A stretch of 64,000 bases of DNA from Streptomyces peucetius (GCF_025854275.1 NZ_CP107567.1:5208001-5272000); one strand, 5' to 3'. Positions 48,811-58,650 are shown, numbered from the stretch's first letter. Notes: a model not told the origin generated them from the letters alone. Translations and numbers: made by a program.

Positions 48811-49899
48811 ATGCCACGCCGCACCGCGACGATGCTCGCCTCCACGCTCATCTTCATTGCGCTGCTCTGCGCAGGCGTGTTCCTCACAGTGCCGTACGCG
48901 AAGATGTCCCCCGGGCCGACGGTGAACACCCTCGGGTCCGCGGACGGTGAGCCGGTGCTCGACATCTCCGGCCGCAAGACCTACGCGACGACCGGGCATC
49001 TCAACATGACGACGGTCCGGGTCACCGGTGCCGATTATCAGATGAACCTCCTCGAAGCCGTCTACGGCTGGGTCGCACACGACTACGTCGTCGTGCCGCA
49101 CGACACGCTCTACCCGAACGGGAAGACGGAAGAGGAGTCGACGCAGGAGAACGCCGAGGAGTTCAGCCAGTCGCAGGAGAGCGCCAAGGTCGCCGCTCTG
49201 CGGGAGCTGAAGATCCCCGTCAAGCAGCGCGTCGTCGTCTCCTCCGTCGTCAAGGGCTCGCCGTCGCAGAACAAGCTGCACGCTGGAGACGTGATCCGTG
49301 CCGTCGACGGCACGTCCGTCAAGCAGCCGGAGGACGTCGCGAAGCTCGTCGTGAAGCACAAGCCCGGGGAGAAGGTCGTCTTCACCGTCGTGCCGGCCGA
49401 CGATGCCGCCGCCGCGGAGAAGGCGGGCAAGGAGCCGGTGAACACCGAGAAGGTCACGGTGGAGACGGTGAAGGCCGAGGACGACGGCCGGGCGATCGTC
49501 GGGATCCAGGCCGGGACCGACCACACGTTCCCGTTCGAGGTCGACATCAATCTGGCCGACGTCGGAGGCCCGAGCGCCGGTCTGATGTTCGCTCTCGGCA
49601 TCGTCGACAAGCTCACGGCCGGGCAGCTGACGGGCGGCAACTTCGTCGCCGGAACGGGCACCATCGACGATGCCGGCAAGGTCGGACCGATCGGCGGCAT
49701 CGAGATGAAGCTGGTCGGAGCGCGCAAGGCGGGTGCGGAGTACTTCCTCACGCCCAGCGCCAACTGCGCCGCCGCGGCCTCCGACACCCCGGACGGGCTG
49801 ACGCTGGTGAAGGTGGACACCATCAAGGACGCGCGGGCGTCCCTGACCAAGATCGAGGCGGGTGACACCGCCGCACTGCCGAGCTGCTCGGCGGGCTGA
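48811..49899 (+). CDS. Membrane-anchored PDZ-Lon (S16) protease, YlbL-like
   Basis: A 362-residue protein with an N-terminal signal anchor (ASTLIFIALLCAGVFLTV), a PDZ domain (VVVSSVVKGSPSQNKLHAGD, ~145-215) and a C-terminal Lon-type proteolytic domain. Catalytic Ser is in VGGPSAGLMFAL (~248) and Lys in GGIEMKLVGA (~288); there is no ATPase module. TACTGT (48799-48804) ends 6 nt before the ATG (leaderless). It corresponds to Rv3194c and to YlbL of Bacillus, which cleaves a cell-division inhibitor; targets here are unknown. Confidence 0.93.
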   Translation: MPRRTATMLASTLIFIALLCAGVFLTVPYAKMSPGPTVNTLGSADGEPVLDISGRKTYATTGHLNMTTVRVTGADYQMNLLEAVYGWVAHDYVVVPHDTLYPNGKTEEESTQENAEEFSQSQESAKVAALRELKIPVKQRVVVSSVVKGSPSQNKLHAGDVIRAVDGTSVKQPEDVAKLVVKHKPGEKVVFTVVPADDAAAAEKAGKEPVNTEKVTVETVKAEDDGRAIVGIQAGTDHTFPFEVDINLADVGGPSAGLMFALGIVDKLTAGQLTGGNFVAGTGTIDDAGKVGPIGGIEMKLVGARKAGAEYFLTPSANCAAAASDTPDGLTLVKVDTIKDARASLTKIEAGDTAALPSCSAG

Positions 49900-49956
49900 C
49901 ACCGCAAGCCCCTGAGCCGCAGGCCCGCGAGCCCGCGAGCCGCACGCCGCGAACGA

Positions 49957-49989
49957 CGACGCCGTGCCCCCACCGGGGGCGCGGCGTCG
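49957..49989. terminator. Stem-loop between convergent PDZ protease and PPA1309 genes
   Basis: A 15-bp stem (CGACGCCGTGCCCCC with GGGGGCGCGGCGTCG, one G-T pair) and ACC loop. Confidence 0.85.
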
Positions 49990-50002
49990 GCATGCGGCGG
50001 GG

Positions 50003-50560
50003 TTACGCCTCGAAGGTCGCGTACAGGGCTTCGGCCAGTCCCGGGACCAGGCCCGCTCCGGTGAGCACCTCGTTCGGAGAGTCCTTGGCGCGCAGCCGCA
50101 GCGCCGACTCACGCGTGCCGTCGCGCAGGACCGCCACCGTCATCCGGACCTCCTGGCGGTCCGGGTGCTCGGCCACCCACTTGGTGAGGGCGGTGTCGTC
50201 GAGGCCGACCGGTACGTCGGACTCCGCCGAGGGCGGCAGCATCAGCCGCTCCACGGTCAGGGCGCAGCCGGCGACCGCGTCGGGCCACGCGATGGTGCCG
50301 AGGAACTCGTCCAGCGGGGTGCCGGCCGGGATCTCGTCCTGTTCCACGGGGGTGAGGGGGGCGGCCTGGTCGCCGGTGTCGAGACCGAGCTGTGAGGCCA
50401 GCCCCGGCTCCTGGGAGCGCAGCTGAGCGGTGTCGACCAGAGCGAAGAGCCGGGCCGGCTGGTCCCAGCCGAGAGTGGCCGCGTACTCGTCGATCTCGAG
50501 CACGGCGCGGGTGAGTGGGGTCGCGGCCATCGGGGGGCCGGAAGAAGAAGCGTTGGGCAT
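50003..50560 (-). CDS. PPA1309 family protein
   Basis: A 185-residue cytosolic protein matching the PPA1309 family, conserved in actinobacteria and without assigned function. Recognisable pieces are LTRAVLEIDEYAATLGWDQP, LFALVDTAQLR and LRLRAKDSPNEVLTGAGLVP. ATG 50560; AGGA 9 nt upstream. Convergent with the PDZ protease gene and divergent from the UPF0182 gene. Confidence 0.9.
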   Translation of the reverse strand: MPNASSSGPPMAATPLTRAVLEIDEYAATLGWDQPARLFALVDTAQLRSQEPGLASQLGLDTGDQAAPLTPVEQDEIPAGTPLDEFLGTIAWPDAVAGCALTVERLMLPPSAESDVPVGLDDTALTKWVAEHPDRQEVRMTVAVLRDGTRESALRLRAKDSPNEVLTGAGLVPGLAEALYATFEA

Positions 50561-50684
50561 GGTCAATATCCTGCCTCCTTCCTGCCCCGCGGCGGGAACT
50601 AGGTAAAGCCTTAGTAAGTTGCATAAGTGGGCTCTACGATCGCGGGGCCCGATTCACACAACCGCGAACTTCAAGGGGCGCACG

Positions 50685-53663
50685 TTGGCTTTCCAGATGC
50701 CGGACCGCGGCGGAGGCCCGACAGGGCCACGGATGAGAGTGGGCCGGCCGTCCCGGCGTGTCCGCACCCTGCTCATGACACTGGGTGCTCTGGCCGTGCT
50801 GGCCATGGTGTTCGTCATGTTCTCCGGGTTCTGGACCGACTGGCTCTGGTACCGCTCGGTCGATTACTCCTCGGTGTTCACGACAACCCTGTGGACCAAG
50901 ATCGGCCTGTTTGCCGTCTTCGGTCTGCTGATGGCGACTGCCGTCGGCGTGAACATCTGGCTGGCGCACCGGCTGCGTCCGCCGCTCAGCGCGATGTCGC
51001 TCGAGCAACAGAGCCTCGACCGCTACCGGATGAGCATCGCCCCCTACAAGAAGTGGGTGCTCCTCGCGATCACCGCACTCGTCGGGCTGATCGCCGGAGC
51101 GTCCGCCACGGGGCAGTGGCGGACCTGGCTCATGTGGGTGAACGGGGTGTCCTTCGGCGAGAAGGACCCGCAGTTCAACATGGACGTGTCGTTCTTCGCG
51201 TTCGACCTGCCCTGGTACCGGTTCCTGCTTGGCTTCGGTTTCGCGGCCGTCGTGCTGTCGCTGATCGCCGCCGCGCTGACCCACTACCTGTACGGCGGGC
51301 TGCGCATCACCAGCCCGGGCGCCCGCGCGACCGCCGCGGCCACCGGACACCTGTCGGTGCTGCTCGGCCTCTTCGTCGCGCTGAAGGCCGTGGCGTACTG
51401 GCTGGACCGGTACGGCCTCGCCGTGAAGTCGAGCGACTTCAAGACGACCGACAACTGGACAGGTCTGCGCTACGTCGACGCCAACGCCTATCTGCCGGCG
51501 AAGACGATCCTGTTCTGCATCGCCGTCATCTGCGCGCTGCTGTTCTTCGCGACGCTGTGGCGCCGCACCTGGCAGCTGCCGGTGATCGGTTTCGGTCTGA
51601 TGGTCCTGTCGGCGATCCTGATCGGCGGCCTGTACCCGGCGATCGTGCAGAAGTTCCAGGTCCAGCCCAACGAGCAGGCCAAGGAAGCGCCGTACATCGA
51701 GAAGAACATCGAGGCGACGCGCAAGGCCTACGGCATCGACGGGGTGAAGCCCGGGGACTACACGGGCAGGGGCGAGGTCAAGAACCCGGAGCAGCAGCGG
51801 AAGAACGCCGACGCCGCCGCCAGCTACCGCATCAACGACCCGAACATCGTCTCGCCGACGTTCCAGCAGCTGGAGCAGGAGCGGAAGTACTACCAGTTCC
51901 CCTCCACGCTGGACGTCGACCGGTACGACGGCCAGGACACGGTCATCGGTCTGCGCGAGCTCAACCTCGCCGGGGTCGACAAGCGCAACTGGATCAACGA
52001 CCACTTCACCTACACCCACGGCTTCGGCGCCGTCACCGCCAAGGGCACCGCGACCGCCGAGGGCACCAGCGGCTCGCCGGCGTTCACCGAGTCCGGCCTG
52101 CCGACCAAGGGCATGCTCGGCGACTATGAGCAGCGGATCTACTACGGCGAGAAGACCACGCAGTACTCGATCGTGGGCGGCCCCCAGAAGGAGCTGGACT
52201 ACGAACGGGACGGCGGCGGCCAGGTCACCACGAGCTACAAGGGCAAGGGCGGCATCGACGTCTCGGGCCCGCTCAACCGCGCCGCGTACGCCGTCGCCTT
52301 CAGCGAGCCGCAGATCATGTACTCGGGAGCCATCGGCGACGGCTCCAAGATCCTCTACAACCGCACGCCCAAGCAGCGCGTCGAGGCGGTCGCCCCGTGG
52401 CTGACCATCGACGGCGACGCGTACCCGGCCGTGATCGGCAAGCGGGTCCAGTGGGTCATCGACGCGTACACCACCACGAACGGATACCCGTACGCCTCGC
52501 GGACGACGCTGGGCGACACCACGGCCGACTCGCTGACCGACCGGCAGCGCGCGGTGGTCGCGCAGCAGAACCAGGTCAACTACATCCGTAACTCGGTGAA
52601 GGCCACCGTCGACGCCTACGACGGCACCGTCACGCTGTACGAGTGGGACGAGAACGACCCGGTTCTGAAGACCTGGAAGAAGGCCTTCCCGGGCACAGTG
52701 AAGGACAAGGCCGACATCCCGGACGAGCTGCAGGCGCATCTGCGGTACCCGCAGGACATGTTCAAGGTCCAGCGTGAGCTGCTCTCCCTGTACCACGTCA
52801 CGGACGCGGACCAGTTCTACAACGCGAGTGACGCCTGGCAGGTGCCCAACGACCCGACGAAGTCGGACAGCAACGCGGTTCCGCCGTACTACCTGTCGAT
52901 GAAGCTGCCGGGTGACAAGGCGCAGCAGTTCTCGCTGACGACGACGTTCACCCCCAGTGGACGGCCCAACCTCCGGGCCTTCATGGCGGTGGACGCCGAT
53001 GCCACGAGCGCGGACTACGGCAAGATCGAGCTGCTGCGGGTGACGGACGACAATGTCGACGGCCCCGAGCAGGTGCAGAGCCGGCTCAACCGCCATGGTC
53101 CCATCGCCACTTACGTCCGCGACCTCAAGGGGGCGGACTCCACGATCAAGTACGGCAATCTGCTGACCGTTCCCCTCGACAGCGGATTCCTGTACGTGGA
53201 GCCCATCTACGCGCAGGGCCGCGGCTCGGAGTTCCCACTGCTGAGCAAGGTGGCTGTGGTCTACGGGCAGAAGATCGGCTTCGCCGACGACCTCGCCGGA
53301 GCCCTCAGCCAGGTCTTCGGGACGGAGAGCGCGCCGGACGAGGAGACACCTCCGACGGAGCCGGCCGAGCCGCCGACCGAGCCCACGGAGCCCCCGGCCA
53401 CCGGGGAGGCCGCGCTCGAGGACGCCATCGCGGACGCCCAGAAGGCGTACGACGACGCCAGGGCCGCCCTGGAGAAGGAGCCGACGGACTGGGCCGCCTA
53501 CGGCAAGGCACAGGCCGATCTGGAGGCCGCGCTGAAGCGGGCTGCCGACGCGCAGAGGGCTCAGCCGGACTCCGCGCCTGGTTCAGGGTCCGACGCGAAG
53601 CCGGACGCGAAACCGGAGGCCACGCCGGACGCCAAGCCGGACGAAGGGTCGCCAGGGGACTGA
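50685..53663 (+). CDS. UPF0182 family large membrane protein
   Basis: A 992-residue protein. About seven transmembrane helices occupy the first ~330 residues ([35 protein letters not shown], and on), followed by a large extracytoplasmic region and an acidic, Pro/Glu-rich tail with a coiled-coil-like stretch ([20 protein letters not shown]) and [15 protein letters not shown] repeats. Start is TTG 50685 with AAGGGG at ideal spacing, giving [10 protein letters not shown], the N-terminus I associate with Streptomyces orthologues; ATG 50697 is the alternative. Counterpart of Rv3193c. Function unknown. Confidence 0.9.
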   Translation: MAFQMPDRGGGPTGPRMRVGRPSRRVRTLLMTLGALAVLAMVFVMFSGFWTDWLWYRSVDYSSVFTTTLWTKIGLFAVFGLLMATAVGVNIWLAHRLRPPLSAMSLEQQSLDRYRMSIAPYKKWVLLAITALVGLIAGASATGQWRTWLMWVNGVSFGEKDPQFNMDVSFFAFDLPWYRFLLGFGFAAVVLSLIAAALTHYLYGGLRITSPGARATAAATGHLSVLLGLFVALKAVAYWLDRYGLAVKSSDFKTTDNWTGLRYVDANAYLPAKTILFCIAVICALLFFATLWRRTWQLPVIGFGLMVLSAILIGGLYPAIVQKFQVQPNEQAKEAPYIEKNIEATRKAYGIDGVKPGDYTGRGEVKNPEQQRKNADAAASYRINDPNIVSPTFQQLEQERKYYQFPSTLDVDRYDGQDTVIGLRELNLAGVDKRNWINDHFTYTHGFGAVTAKGTATAEGTSGSPAFTESGLPTKGMLGDYEQRIYYGEKTTQYSIVGGPQKELDYERDGGGQVTTSYKGKGGIDVSGPLNRAAYAVAFSEPQIMYSGAIGDGSKILYNRTPKQRVEAVAPWLTIDGDAYPAVIGKRVQWVIDAYTTTNGYPYASRTTLGDTTADSLTDRQRAVVAQQNQVNYIRNSVKATVDAYDGTVTLYEWDENDPVLKTWKKAFPGTVKDKADIPDELQAHLRYPQDMFKVQRELLSLYHVTDADQFYNASDAWQVPNDPTKSDSNAVPPYYLSMKLPGDKAQQFSLTTTFTPSGRPNLRAFMAVDADATSADYGKIELLRVTDDNVDGPEQVQSRLNRHGPIATYVRDLKGADSTIKYGNLLTVPLDSGFLYVEPIYAQGRGSEFPLLSKVAVVYGQKIGFADDLAGALSQVFGTESAPDEETPPTEPAEPPTEPTEPPATGEAALEDAIADAQKAYDDARAALEKEPTDWAAYGKAQADLEAALKRAADAQRAQPDSAPGSGSDAKPDAKPEATPDAKPDEGSPGD

Positions 53664-53702
53664 GCAGGCACCATCCCGCGTCGTGGTACGGTTGCAACAC
53701 AA

Positions 53703-53784
53703 CGACGCGGGGTGGAGCAGCTCGGTAGCTCGCTGGGCTCATAACCCAGAGGTCGCAGGTTCAAATCCTGTCCCCGCTACTGAA
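53703..53784 (+). repeat. 82-bp direct repeat, copy 1 (tRNA gene and edges)
   Basis: Identical over 82 bp to 56344-56425; covers the first initiator tRNA gene plus 3 bp before and 5 bp after. Confidence 0.85.
53706..53779 (+). tRNA. Initiator tRNA-Met (CAT), copy 1
   Basis: A 74-nt cloverleaf: acceptor CGCGGGG/CCCCGCT with an unpaired first position (C1 opposite T72), D-stem GAGC/GCTC, anticodon stem CTGGG/CCCAG with three consecutive G-C pairs, loop CTCATAA (anticodon CAT) and T-arm GCAGG TTCAAAT CCTGT. The mismatch at 1-72 and the GGG/CCC pairs identify the initiator. CCA is not encoded. Confidence 0.96.
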
Positions 53785-53823
53785 GAAGAGGGCCCGGATC
53801 CTTCCAGGATCCGGGCCCTCTTC
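53785..53823 (+). terminator. 18-bp stem-loop after initiator tRNA copy 1
   Basis: GAAGAGGGCCCGGATCCT pairs perfectly with 53806-53823 (loop TCC), starting 5 nt after the tRNA. Confidence 0.9.
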
Positions 53824-53985
53824 ATGCTGCCCGCTTCTTTTTGTGGCACCGAAGTGCGTGCCGCGGCACGCGAGTTGGGCCCATTCGTGTTTGACTTATC
53901 TCTCTGTGGGCATGTCGACAAAACGCTGAAGTGACCTCACTGGCTGCGGTATACCAGGTGTACGCGGGTTGCGGGTGGTGCGACG

Positions 53986-56301
53986 ATGGAATTTATGGGG
54001 GACAGGGCAACTCTGTTGGAGACAGGGCGGTTTGTGCAGCCGCAGGCCAGGGATGTGGCGGACGCGATCGACGCGGGTGTCGGTGCCGACCGTCACGGCA
54101 ACGACGACACCGACAACAGCACCAACACCGGCAACAGCACCGAGACCGACAACAGCACCGACGCGCTGGAGACCGCCGGCGCGGAGGCGCGTCACCGGAG
54201 CGCCGCGGACGCCGGGGACACCGCGGCCATGAGCGTCCTCGGTGCGCTGCTGCTGCGCCGTGGAGACCTCGACGGCGCGGAGCCCTATCTGCGGGGTGCG
54301 ACCGCCGACGGCGACCGCGCGGCGGCCAACAACCTCGGCGTGCTCCTCCACCAGCGCGGTTACGCGGACGAGGCGGCCGGCTGGTGGCGGATCGCCGCCG
54401 TCGCCGGCTCAGCCGCCGCCGCGCACGCCCTGGGACGCCACTTCCGCGAGCGGGGCGACGAGCCCGCCGCCGAGTACTGGCTGCGCCAGTCCGCCGAGCA
54501 GGGCCACGCCCTGGGCGCGTACGCCCTCGCCGACCTGCTGGAGCACCGCAGGGACACGGGGGCGGAGCGCTGGCTGCGCACGGCGGCCGAGCAGGGCCAC
54601 CGCGAGGCGGCGTACCGGCTCGCCCGCACCCTGGAGCGCCGGGCCGCGGAAGAGTGCCGCACGGGTGACGCGCTCGGCCGGCTGGTCTGCGGCGCGCCCG
54701 CGGACGGAGGCGCCGCCGCCGCGCGGCCCACCGGCGCCCCGGAGCGCAGGGCAGCCGCCGCGCGGACGGCCGGCACGGCCCGCAACGGCGAGGCCGCCGC
54801 CCCGAAGCGCGCTGCACGGAACGCCCCCGCCCCGCGGCCACCAGCCGCGGCCGGTGGCCGCCGGGGCGACGCGGAGCGCCCCGGCGGCGTCTGGCAGACG
54901 GACGCCGCGCTGCGCGCGCTCGCGGACGCGGAAGCCGCGAACCGGGCCCCCGACGCGGCCGCCGGCGCGAACGGCACCAACGACACGAGCGGCACGGGCA
55001 GGGCCGGACGGCGGGCCCGTACGGCCGGGGCCGGCGGACATAGCCCCGCCGCGAGCGGCACGGACAGCGGTCCCGTCGCCCTGGGCCGGGCCCTGCTGGA
55101 CGAGGCCGCCCAGTGGTACCGGCAGGCCGCCGCACGCGGTCACCGGCGGGCCGCGCTGCACCTCGGGGCGATCCTCGAGAAGCGCGGCGAACTCAAGGAA
55201 GCGGGCCGGTGGTACCTCACCGCCGCCAAGGAGGGCGAGGCCCGCGCCGCCTGCGCGCTCGGCTTCCTGCTGCGCGACGCCGGCGACGAGGAGAGCGCCG
55301 CCGTGTGGTGGCTGCGTGCCGCCCAGGACGGCGACGGCAACGCGGCCAACGCCCTCGGCGCGCTGCACGCCGCGCGCGGCGAGCAGCAGACGGCGGAGCG
55401 CTGGTACCGCGCAGCCATGGACGCGGGCGACGTCAACGGCGCGTACAACCTCGGACTGCTCTGCGCCGCCCAGGACCGTACGCCCCAGGCCGAGCAGTGG
55501 TACCGCCGCGCCGCCTACGCCGGGCACCGGGAGGCCGCCAACGCGCTGGCCGTCCTGCTGCTGCAGGCCGGTGACCCGGTGGGTGCGGAGCCCTGGTTCT
55601 CCAAGGCGGCCGAGGCCGGAAGCGTCGACGCGGCCTTCAACCTCGGCATCCTGCACGCCGGCCGCGACGACGACCGTACGGCTCTGGCGTGGTACGAGCG
55701 GGCTGCCGCGGCCGGGCACACCGAGGCGGCGCTCCAGGTCGGCATCGCGCTGCTCCGGGACGGTGACGAGCAGGGCGCGGAGCGTCACCTGCGCTGCGCC
55801 GCGGGCGGCGGCAGCGCGGAGGCGGCGTTCCGGCTCGCCACCGTGCTGGACTCCCGCCGGCCGCCGCCCGGTCCGCCGGCGCTCGGTGAGCCGGTGGCGG
55901 AGAAGGGCGAGTGCGAGGAGTGGTACGAGCGGGCCGCCGAGCAGGGTCACCGCCGGGCCCAGGTGCGGGTGGGCATGCTGGCCGCCGCGCGCGGTGACAT
56001 GGCGCAGGCCGCCCGCTGGTACCGGGAGGCGGCCGAGGCGGGCAGCCGCAGCGGTGCGTTCAACCTGGGACTGCTCCTCGCCCGCGAGGGAAGCGAGCGG
56101 GAGGCGTCGCTGTGGTGGACCCGTGCGGCCAGGGCCGGTCACGGCAGGGCCGCGCTGCGTCTCGCGCTGCTCGCCGCCCGCAGGGGCGAGCTGGCCGAGG
56201 GCCAGCGGTGGTGCGCGCGGGCCGTCGAGCTCGGTCCCGCGGAGGTGGCGGCGCGGGCCGCACGACTGCGCGAGGCGCTGCTGCAGGAGCTCACCGCATA
56301 G
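53986..56301 (+). CDS. Sel1/TPR-like repeat protein
   Basis: A 771-residue protein made mostly of ~36-residue helical repeats of Sel1/TPR type, e.g. AAANNLGVLLHQRGYADEAA, AALHLGAILEKRGELKEAGR, GAYNLGLLCAAQDRTPQAEQ and AAFNLGILHAGRDDDRTALA. A low-complexity Ala/Arg/Gly region (~230-365) splits the repeats into an N- and a C-terminal block; residues 40-58 are Asn/Thr/Ser-rich (GNSTETDNSTD). No signal peptide. Such proteins scaffold complexes; partners unknown. It lies between two identical initiator tRNA genes. Confidence 0.88.
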   Translation: MEFMGDRATLLETGRFVQPQARDVADAIDAGVGADRHGNDDTDNSTNTGNSTETDNSTDALETAGAEARHRSAADAGDTAAMSVLGALLLRRGDLDGAEPYLRGATADGDRAAANNLGVLLHQRGYADEAAGWWRIAAVAGSAAAAHALGRHFRERGDEPAAEYWLRQSAEQGHALGAYALADLLEHRRDTGAERWLRTAAEQGHREAAYRLARTLERRAAEECRTGDALGRLVCGAPADGGAAAARPTGAPERRAAAARTAGTARNGEAAAPKRAARNAPAPRPPAAAGGRRGDAERPGGVWQTDAALRALADAEAANRAPDAAAGANGTNDTSGTGRAGRRARTAGAGGHSPAASGTDSGPVALGRALLDEAAQWYRQAAARGHRRAALHLGAILEKRGELKEAGRWYLTAAKEGEARAACALGFLLRDAGDEESAAVWWLRAAQDGDGNAANALGALHAARGEQQTAERWYRAAMDAGDVNGAYNLGLLCAAQDRTPQAEQWYRRAAYAGHREAANALAVLLLQAGDPVGAEPWFSKAAEAGSVDAAFNLGILHAGRDDDRTALAWYERAAAAGHTEAALQVGIALLRDGDEQGAERHLRCAAGGGSAEAAFRLATVLDSRRPPPGPPALGEPVAEKGECEEWYERAAEQGHRRAQVRVGMLAAARGDMAQAARWYREAAEAGSRSGAFNLGLLLAREGSEREASLWWTRAARAGHGRAALRLALLAARRGELAEGQRWCARAVELGPAEVAARAARLREALLQELTA

Positions 56302-56343
56302 GGATTTGCGCTGGTCGGCGGGGTGCCGTAAGGTTGTGTTCAT

Positions 56344-56425
56344 CGACGCGGGGTGGAGCAGCTCGGTAGCTCGCTGGGCTCATAACCCAGAGGTCGCAGG
56401 TTCAAATCCTGTCCCCGCTACTGAA
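56344..56425 (+). repeat. 82-bp direct repeat, copy 2 (tRNA gene and edges)
   Basis: Identical to 53703-53784, in the same orientation, 2.64 kb away. Confidence 0.85.
56347..56420 (+). tRNA. Initiator tRNA-Met (CAT), copy 2
   Basis: Base-for-base identical to the copy at 53706-53779, with the same initiator hallmarks (unpaired 1-72, GGG/CCC anticodon stem). A TAAGGTT-like -10 precedes it at 56328-56334. Confidence 0.96.
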
Positions 56426-56426
56426 A

Positions 56427-56464
56427 CCAGAGGGCCCGGATCTTCCAAGAACCGGGCCCTCTGG
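56427..56464 (+). terminator. 13-bp stem-loop after initiator tRNA copy 2
   Basis: CCAGAGGGCCCGG and CCGGGCCCTCTGG enclose a 12-nt loop, 6 nt after the tRNA. Confidence 0.85.
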
Positions 56465-56499
56465 CGTTTCATGCGGACGCCTGTGCGGCGTCCGCCGTC

Positions 56500-56557
56500 C
56501 GTACGACCACGAGAAGGCCCCCGACGATCGCGTCGGGGGCCTTCTCGCGGTCGTACG
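56500..56557 (-). terminator. 27-bp stem-loop after catR
   Basis: A 27-bp stem with one A-C mismatch (arms 56500-56526 and 56531-56557, loop ATCG) ends 7 nt past the catR stop. This is the longest terminator-like hairpin in the window. Confidence 0.9.
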
Positions 56558-56564
56558 GCGGGAT

Positions 56565-56981
56565 CTAGCCGGCCGCGCAGTTCGGGCAGGTGCCGCGGTA
56601 GGTCACCTCGACGTCGGAGATCGTGAAGCCGAAGCGCTCCGTGTCCGGCAGGTCGGCCAGTGGGTTGCCCACCGGGTGCACGTCACGGATGGCGCCGCAG
56701 CGGGCGCAGACGAGGTGCTGGTGCGGGCGGTGCGCGTTCGGGTCGTACCGCTTCGCGCGGCGGTCGGTCGACACCTCGAGGACCTCGCCGAGGCTCACCA
56801 GTTCGCCCAGGGTGTTGTAGACGGTCGCCCGGGAGATCTCCGGCAGCCTCTCCGCGGCGCGGGCGTGCACCTCGTCGGCGGTCAGATGGACATGCTCGCC
56901 GTCGAGGACCTCGGCCACCACACGCCGCTGTGCGGTCATGCGCCAGCCGCGTCCGCGCAGTCGCTCCAAAAGGTCACTCAT
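56565..56981 (-). CDS. catR: Fur-family peroxide regulator CatR (PerR-like)
   Basis: A 138-residue repressor. The winged helix is RMTAQRRVVAEVL ... ISRATVYNTLGELVSLGEV; the regulatory metal site includes the HRPHQHLVCARCG segment, and two CxxC pairs (CARC, CPNC) form the structural zinc site. This is the PerR/CatR layout, where metal-catalysed oxidation by peroxide releases the repressor. Divergent from the catalase gene with a shared operator at 57041-57068. ATG 56981. Confidence 0.92.
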   Translation of the reverse strand: MSDLLERLRGRGWRMTAQRRVVAEVLDGEHVHLTADEVHARAAERLPEISRATVYNTLGELVSLGEVLEVSTDRRAKRYDPNAHRPHQHLVCARCGAIRDVHPVGNPLADLPDTERFGFTISDVEVTYRGTCPNCAAG

Positions 56982-57040
56982 GAGGCCAGCCTAACAGCGC
57001 GGGACATGAATCCCGAACGGGTGTGGTTTTGGATGCTCAC

Positions 57041-57068
57041 TTGACTTAGACAATGTCCATTGTAGGAT
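57041..57068 (+). promoter_or_regulatory. catA promoter with CatR/PerR-box palindrome
   Basis: TTGACT (57041-57046), 16-nt spacer and TAGGAT (57063-57068) make a near-ideal vegetative promoter. The palindrome ACAATG-TC-CATTGT (57050-57063) fills the spacer, so repressor binding would block RNA polymerase. Confidence 0.8.
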
Positions 57069-57139
57069 CGGGATCGGCGCTGACCAAGGGCAGGAAGTGC
57101 CGAAAGACCACTGGGCAGTAAATGACGCAGGAGGCGCAC

Positions 57140-58591
57140 GTGACGCAGGGACCGCTCACCACGGAGGCCGGGGCTCCGGTCGCCGACAACCAGAACAGCG
57201 AGACCGCGGGCGTCGGCGGGCCGGTGCTTGTCCAGGACCAGCTCCTGCTCGAGAAGCTCGCGCACTTCAACCGCGAGCGCATCCCGGAGCGCGTCGTCCA
57301 CGCGCGCGGCGCCGGGGCCTACGGCACCTTCACGGTGACCGCGGACGTGACCCGGTACACCCGGGCCACGTTCCTCTCCGAGGTCGGCAAGCAGACCGAG
57401 ACGTTCCTGCGCTTCTCGACCGTCGCGGGCAACCTCGGTGCGGCCGACGCCGTCCGTGACCCGCGGGGCTTCGCGCTGAAGTTCTACACCGAAGAGGGCA
57501 ACTACGACCTCGTCGGCAACAACACCCCGGTGTTCTTCATCCGGGACGCCATCAAGTTCCCCGACTTCATCCACACCCAGAAGCGCGACCCGTACACGGG
57601 CTCGCAGGAGGCGGACAACGTCTTCGACTTCTGAGGTCTGAGCCCGGAGTCCACCCACCAGGTGACCTGGCTGTTCGGTGACCGGGGCATCCCGGCCTCC
57701 TACCGCCACATGGACGGCTTCGGCTCCCACACGTACCAGTGGAACAACGAGGCCGGTGAGGCCTTCTGGGTCAAGTACCACTTCAAGACCGACCAGGGCA
57801 TCAAGAACCTCACCGCCGCGGAGGCCGAGGAACTGGCCGGCAAGGACCCCGACTCGCACCAGCGCGACCTGCGCGAGGCCATCGAGCGCGGCGACTTCCC
57901 GTCCTGGACCGTCGGTGTGCAGATCATGCCGGTGGCGGAGGCGGCGACCTACCGCTTCAACCCGTTCGACCTGACCAAGGTCTGGCCGCACGCCGACTAC
58001 CCGGTCATCGAGTTCGGCAAGCTGGAGCTCAACCGCAACCCGGAGAACATCTTCGCGGAGGTCGAGCAGTCGATCTTCAGCCCCGCCCACTTCGTGCCCG
58101 GCATCGGCCCGTCCCCCGACAAGATGCTCCAGGGCCGGCTCTTCGCCTACGGCGACGCCCACCGCTACCGCGTCGGCATCAACGCCGACCACCTGCCGGT
58201 GAACCGGCCGCACGCCACCGAGGCACGCACCCACTCCCGTGACGGTTTCCTGTACGACGGCCGTCACAAGGGCGCGAAGAACTACGAGCCGAACAGCTTC
58301 GGCGGCCCGCACCAGACGGACCGCGCGCTGTGGCAGCCGGTCGCCGTCACCGGCGAGACCGGTGAGCAGACCACGCCCCGGCACGCCGAGGACGACGACT
58401 TCGTCCAGGCGGGCAACCTCTACCGCCTGATGTCAGAGGACGAGAAGCAGCGTCTCGTCGACAACCTCGCGGGCGCCCTCTCCGGTGTCACCCGCGACGA
58501 CATCGCCGAGCGCGCGATCAGCAACTTCCGTCAGGCCGACGGAGACTTCGGCAAGCGGCTCGAGGCCGCGGTCCAGGCCCTCCGCGGCTGA
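57140..58591 (+). pseudogene. catA: Monofunctional heme catalase interrupted by in-frame TGA
   Basis: A 484-codon clade-3-type catalase reading frame. The heme-pocket His is in [12 protein letters not shown], the Asn in [10 protein letters not shown], the proximal Tyr in GRLFAYGDAHRYRVG. Start at GTG 57140 with AGGAGGCGCAC. Codon 165 (57632-57634) is TGA: the reading runs NVFDF-stop-GLSPESTHQVTW in one frame. Homologues in memory read DFW at that place, so a single TGG-to-TGA change explains it. The rest of the frame is intact and conserved. Either the gene is recently inactivated, the stop is read through, or it is a sequence error. It is driven by the CatR-type promoter. Confidence 0.85.
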
Positions 58592-58612
58592 TCGGTACCG
58601 CCTGCCGTAGAA

Positions 58613-58650
58613 GAAGGGGCCGGATCTCTGTCCAGGGGGCCGGCCCCTTC
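58613..58650. terminator. Stem-loop between convergent catalase and CBS genes
   Basis: GAAGGGGCCGG (58613-58623) pairs with CCGGCCCCTTC (58640-58650), 16-nt loop. Confidence 0.8.

Noticed and set aside
53706..53779. Elongator tRNA-Met or tRNA-Ile2 for the CAT anticodon
   Set aside because: The unpaired 1-72 position and three G-C pairs in the anticodon stem identify the initiator.
57122..57139. ATG at 57122 as catalase start
   Set aside because: The AGGAGG ribosome-binding site lies inside this stretch and points to GTG 57140.
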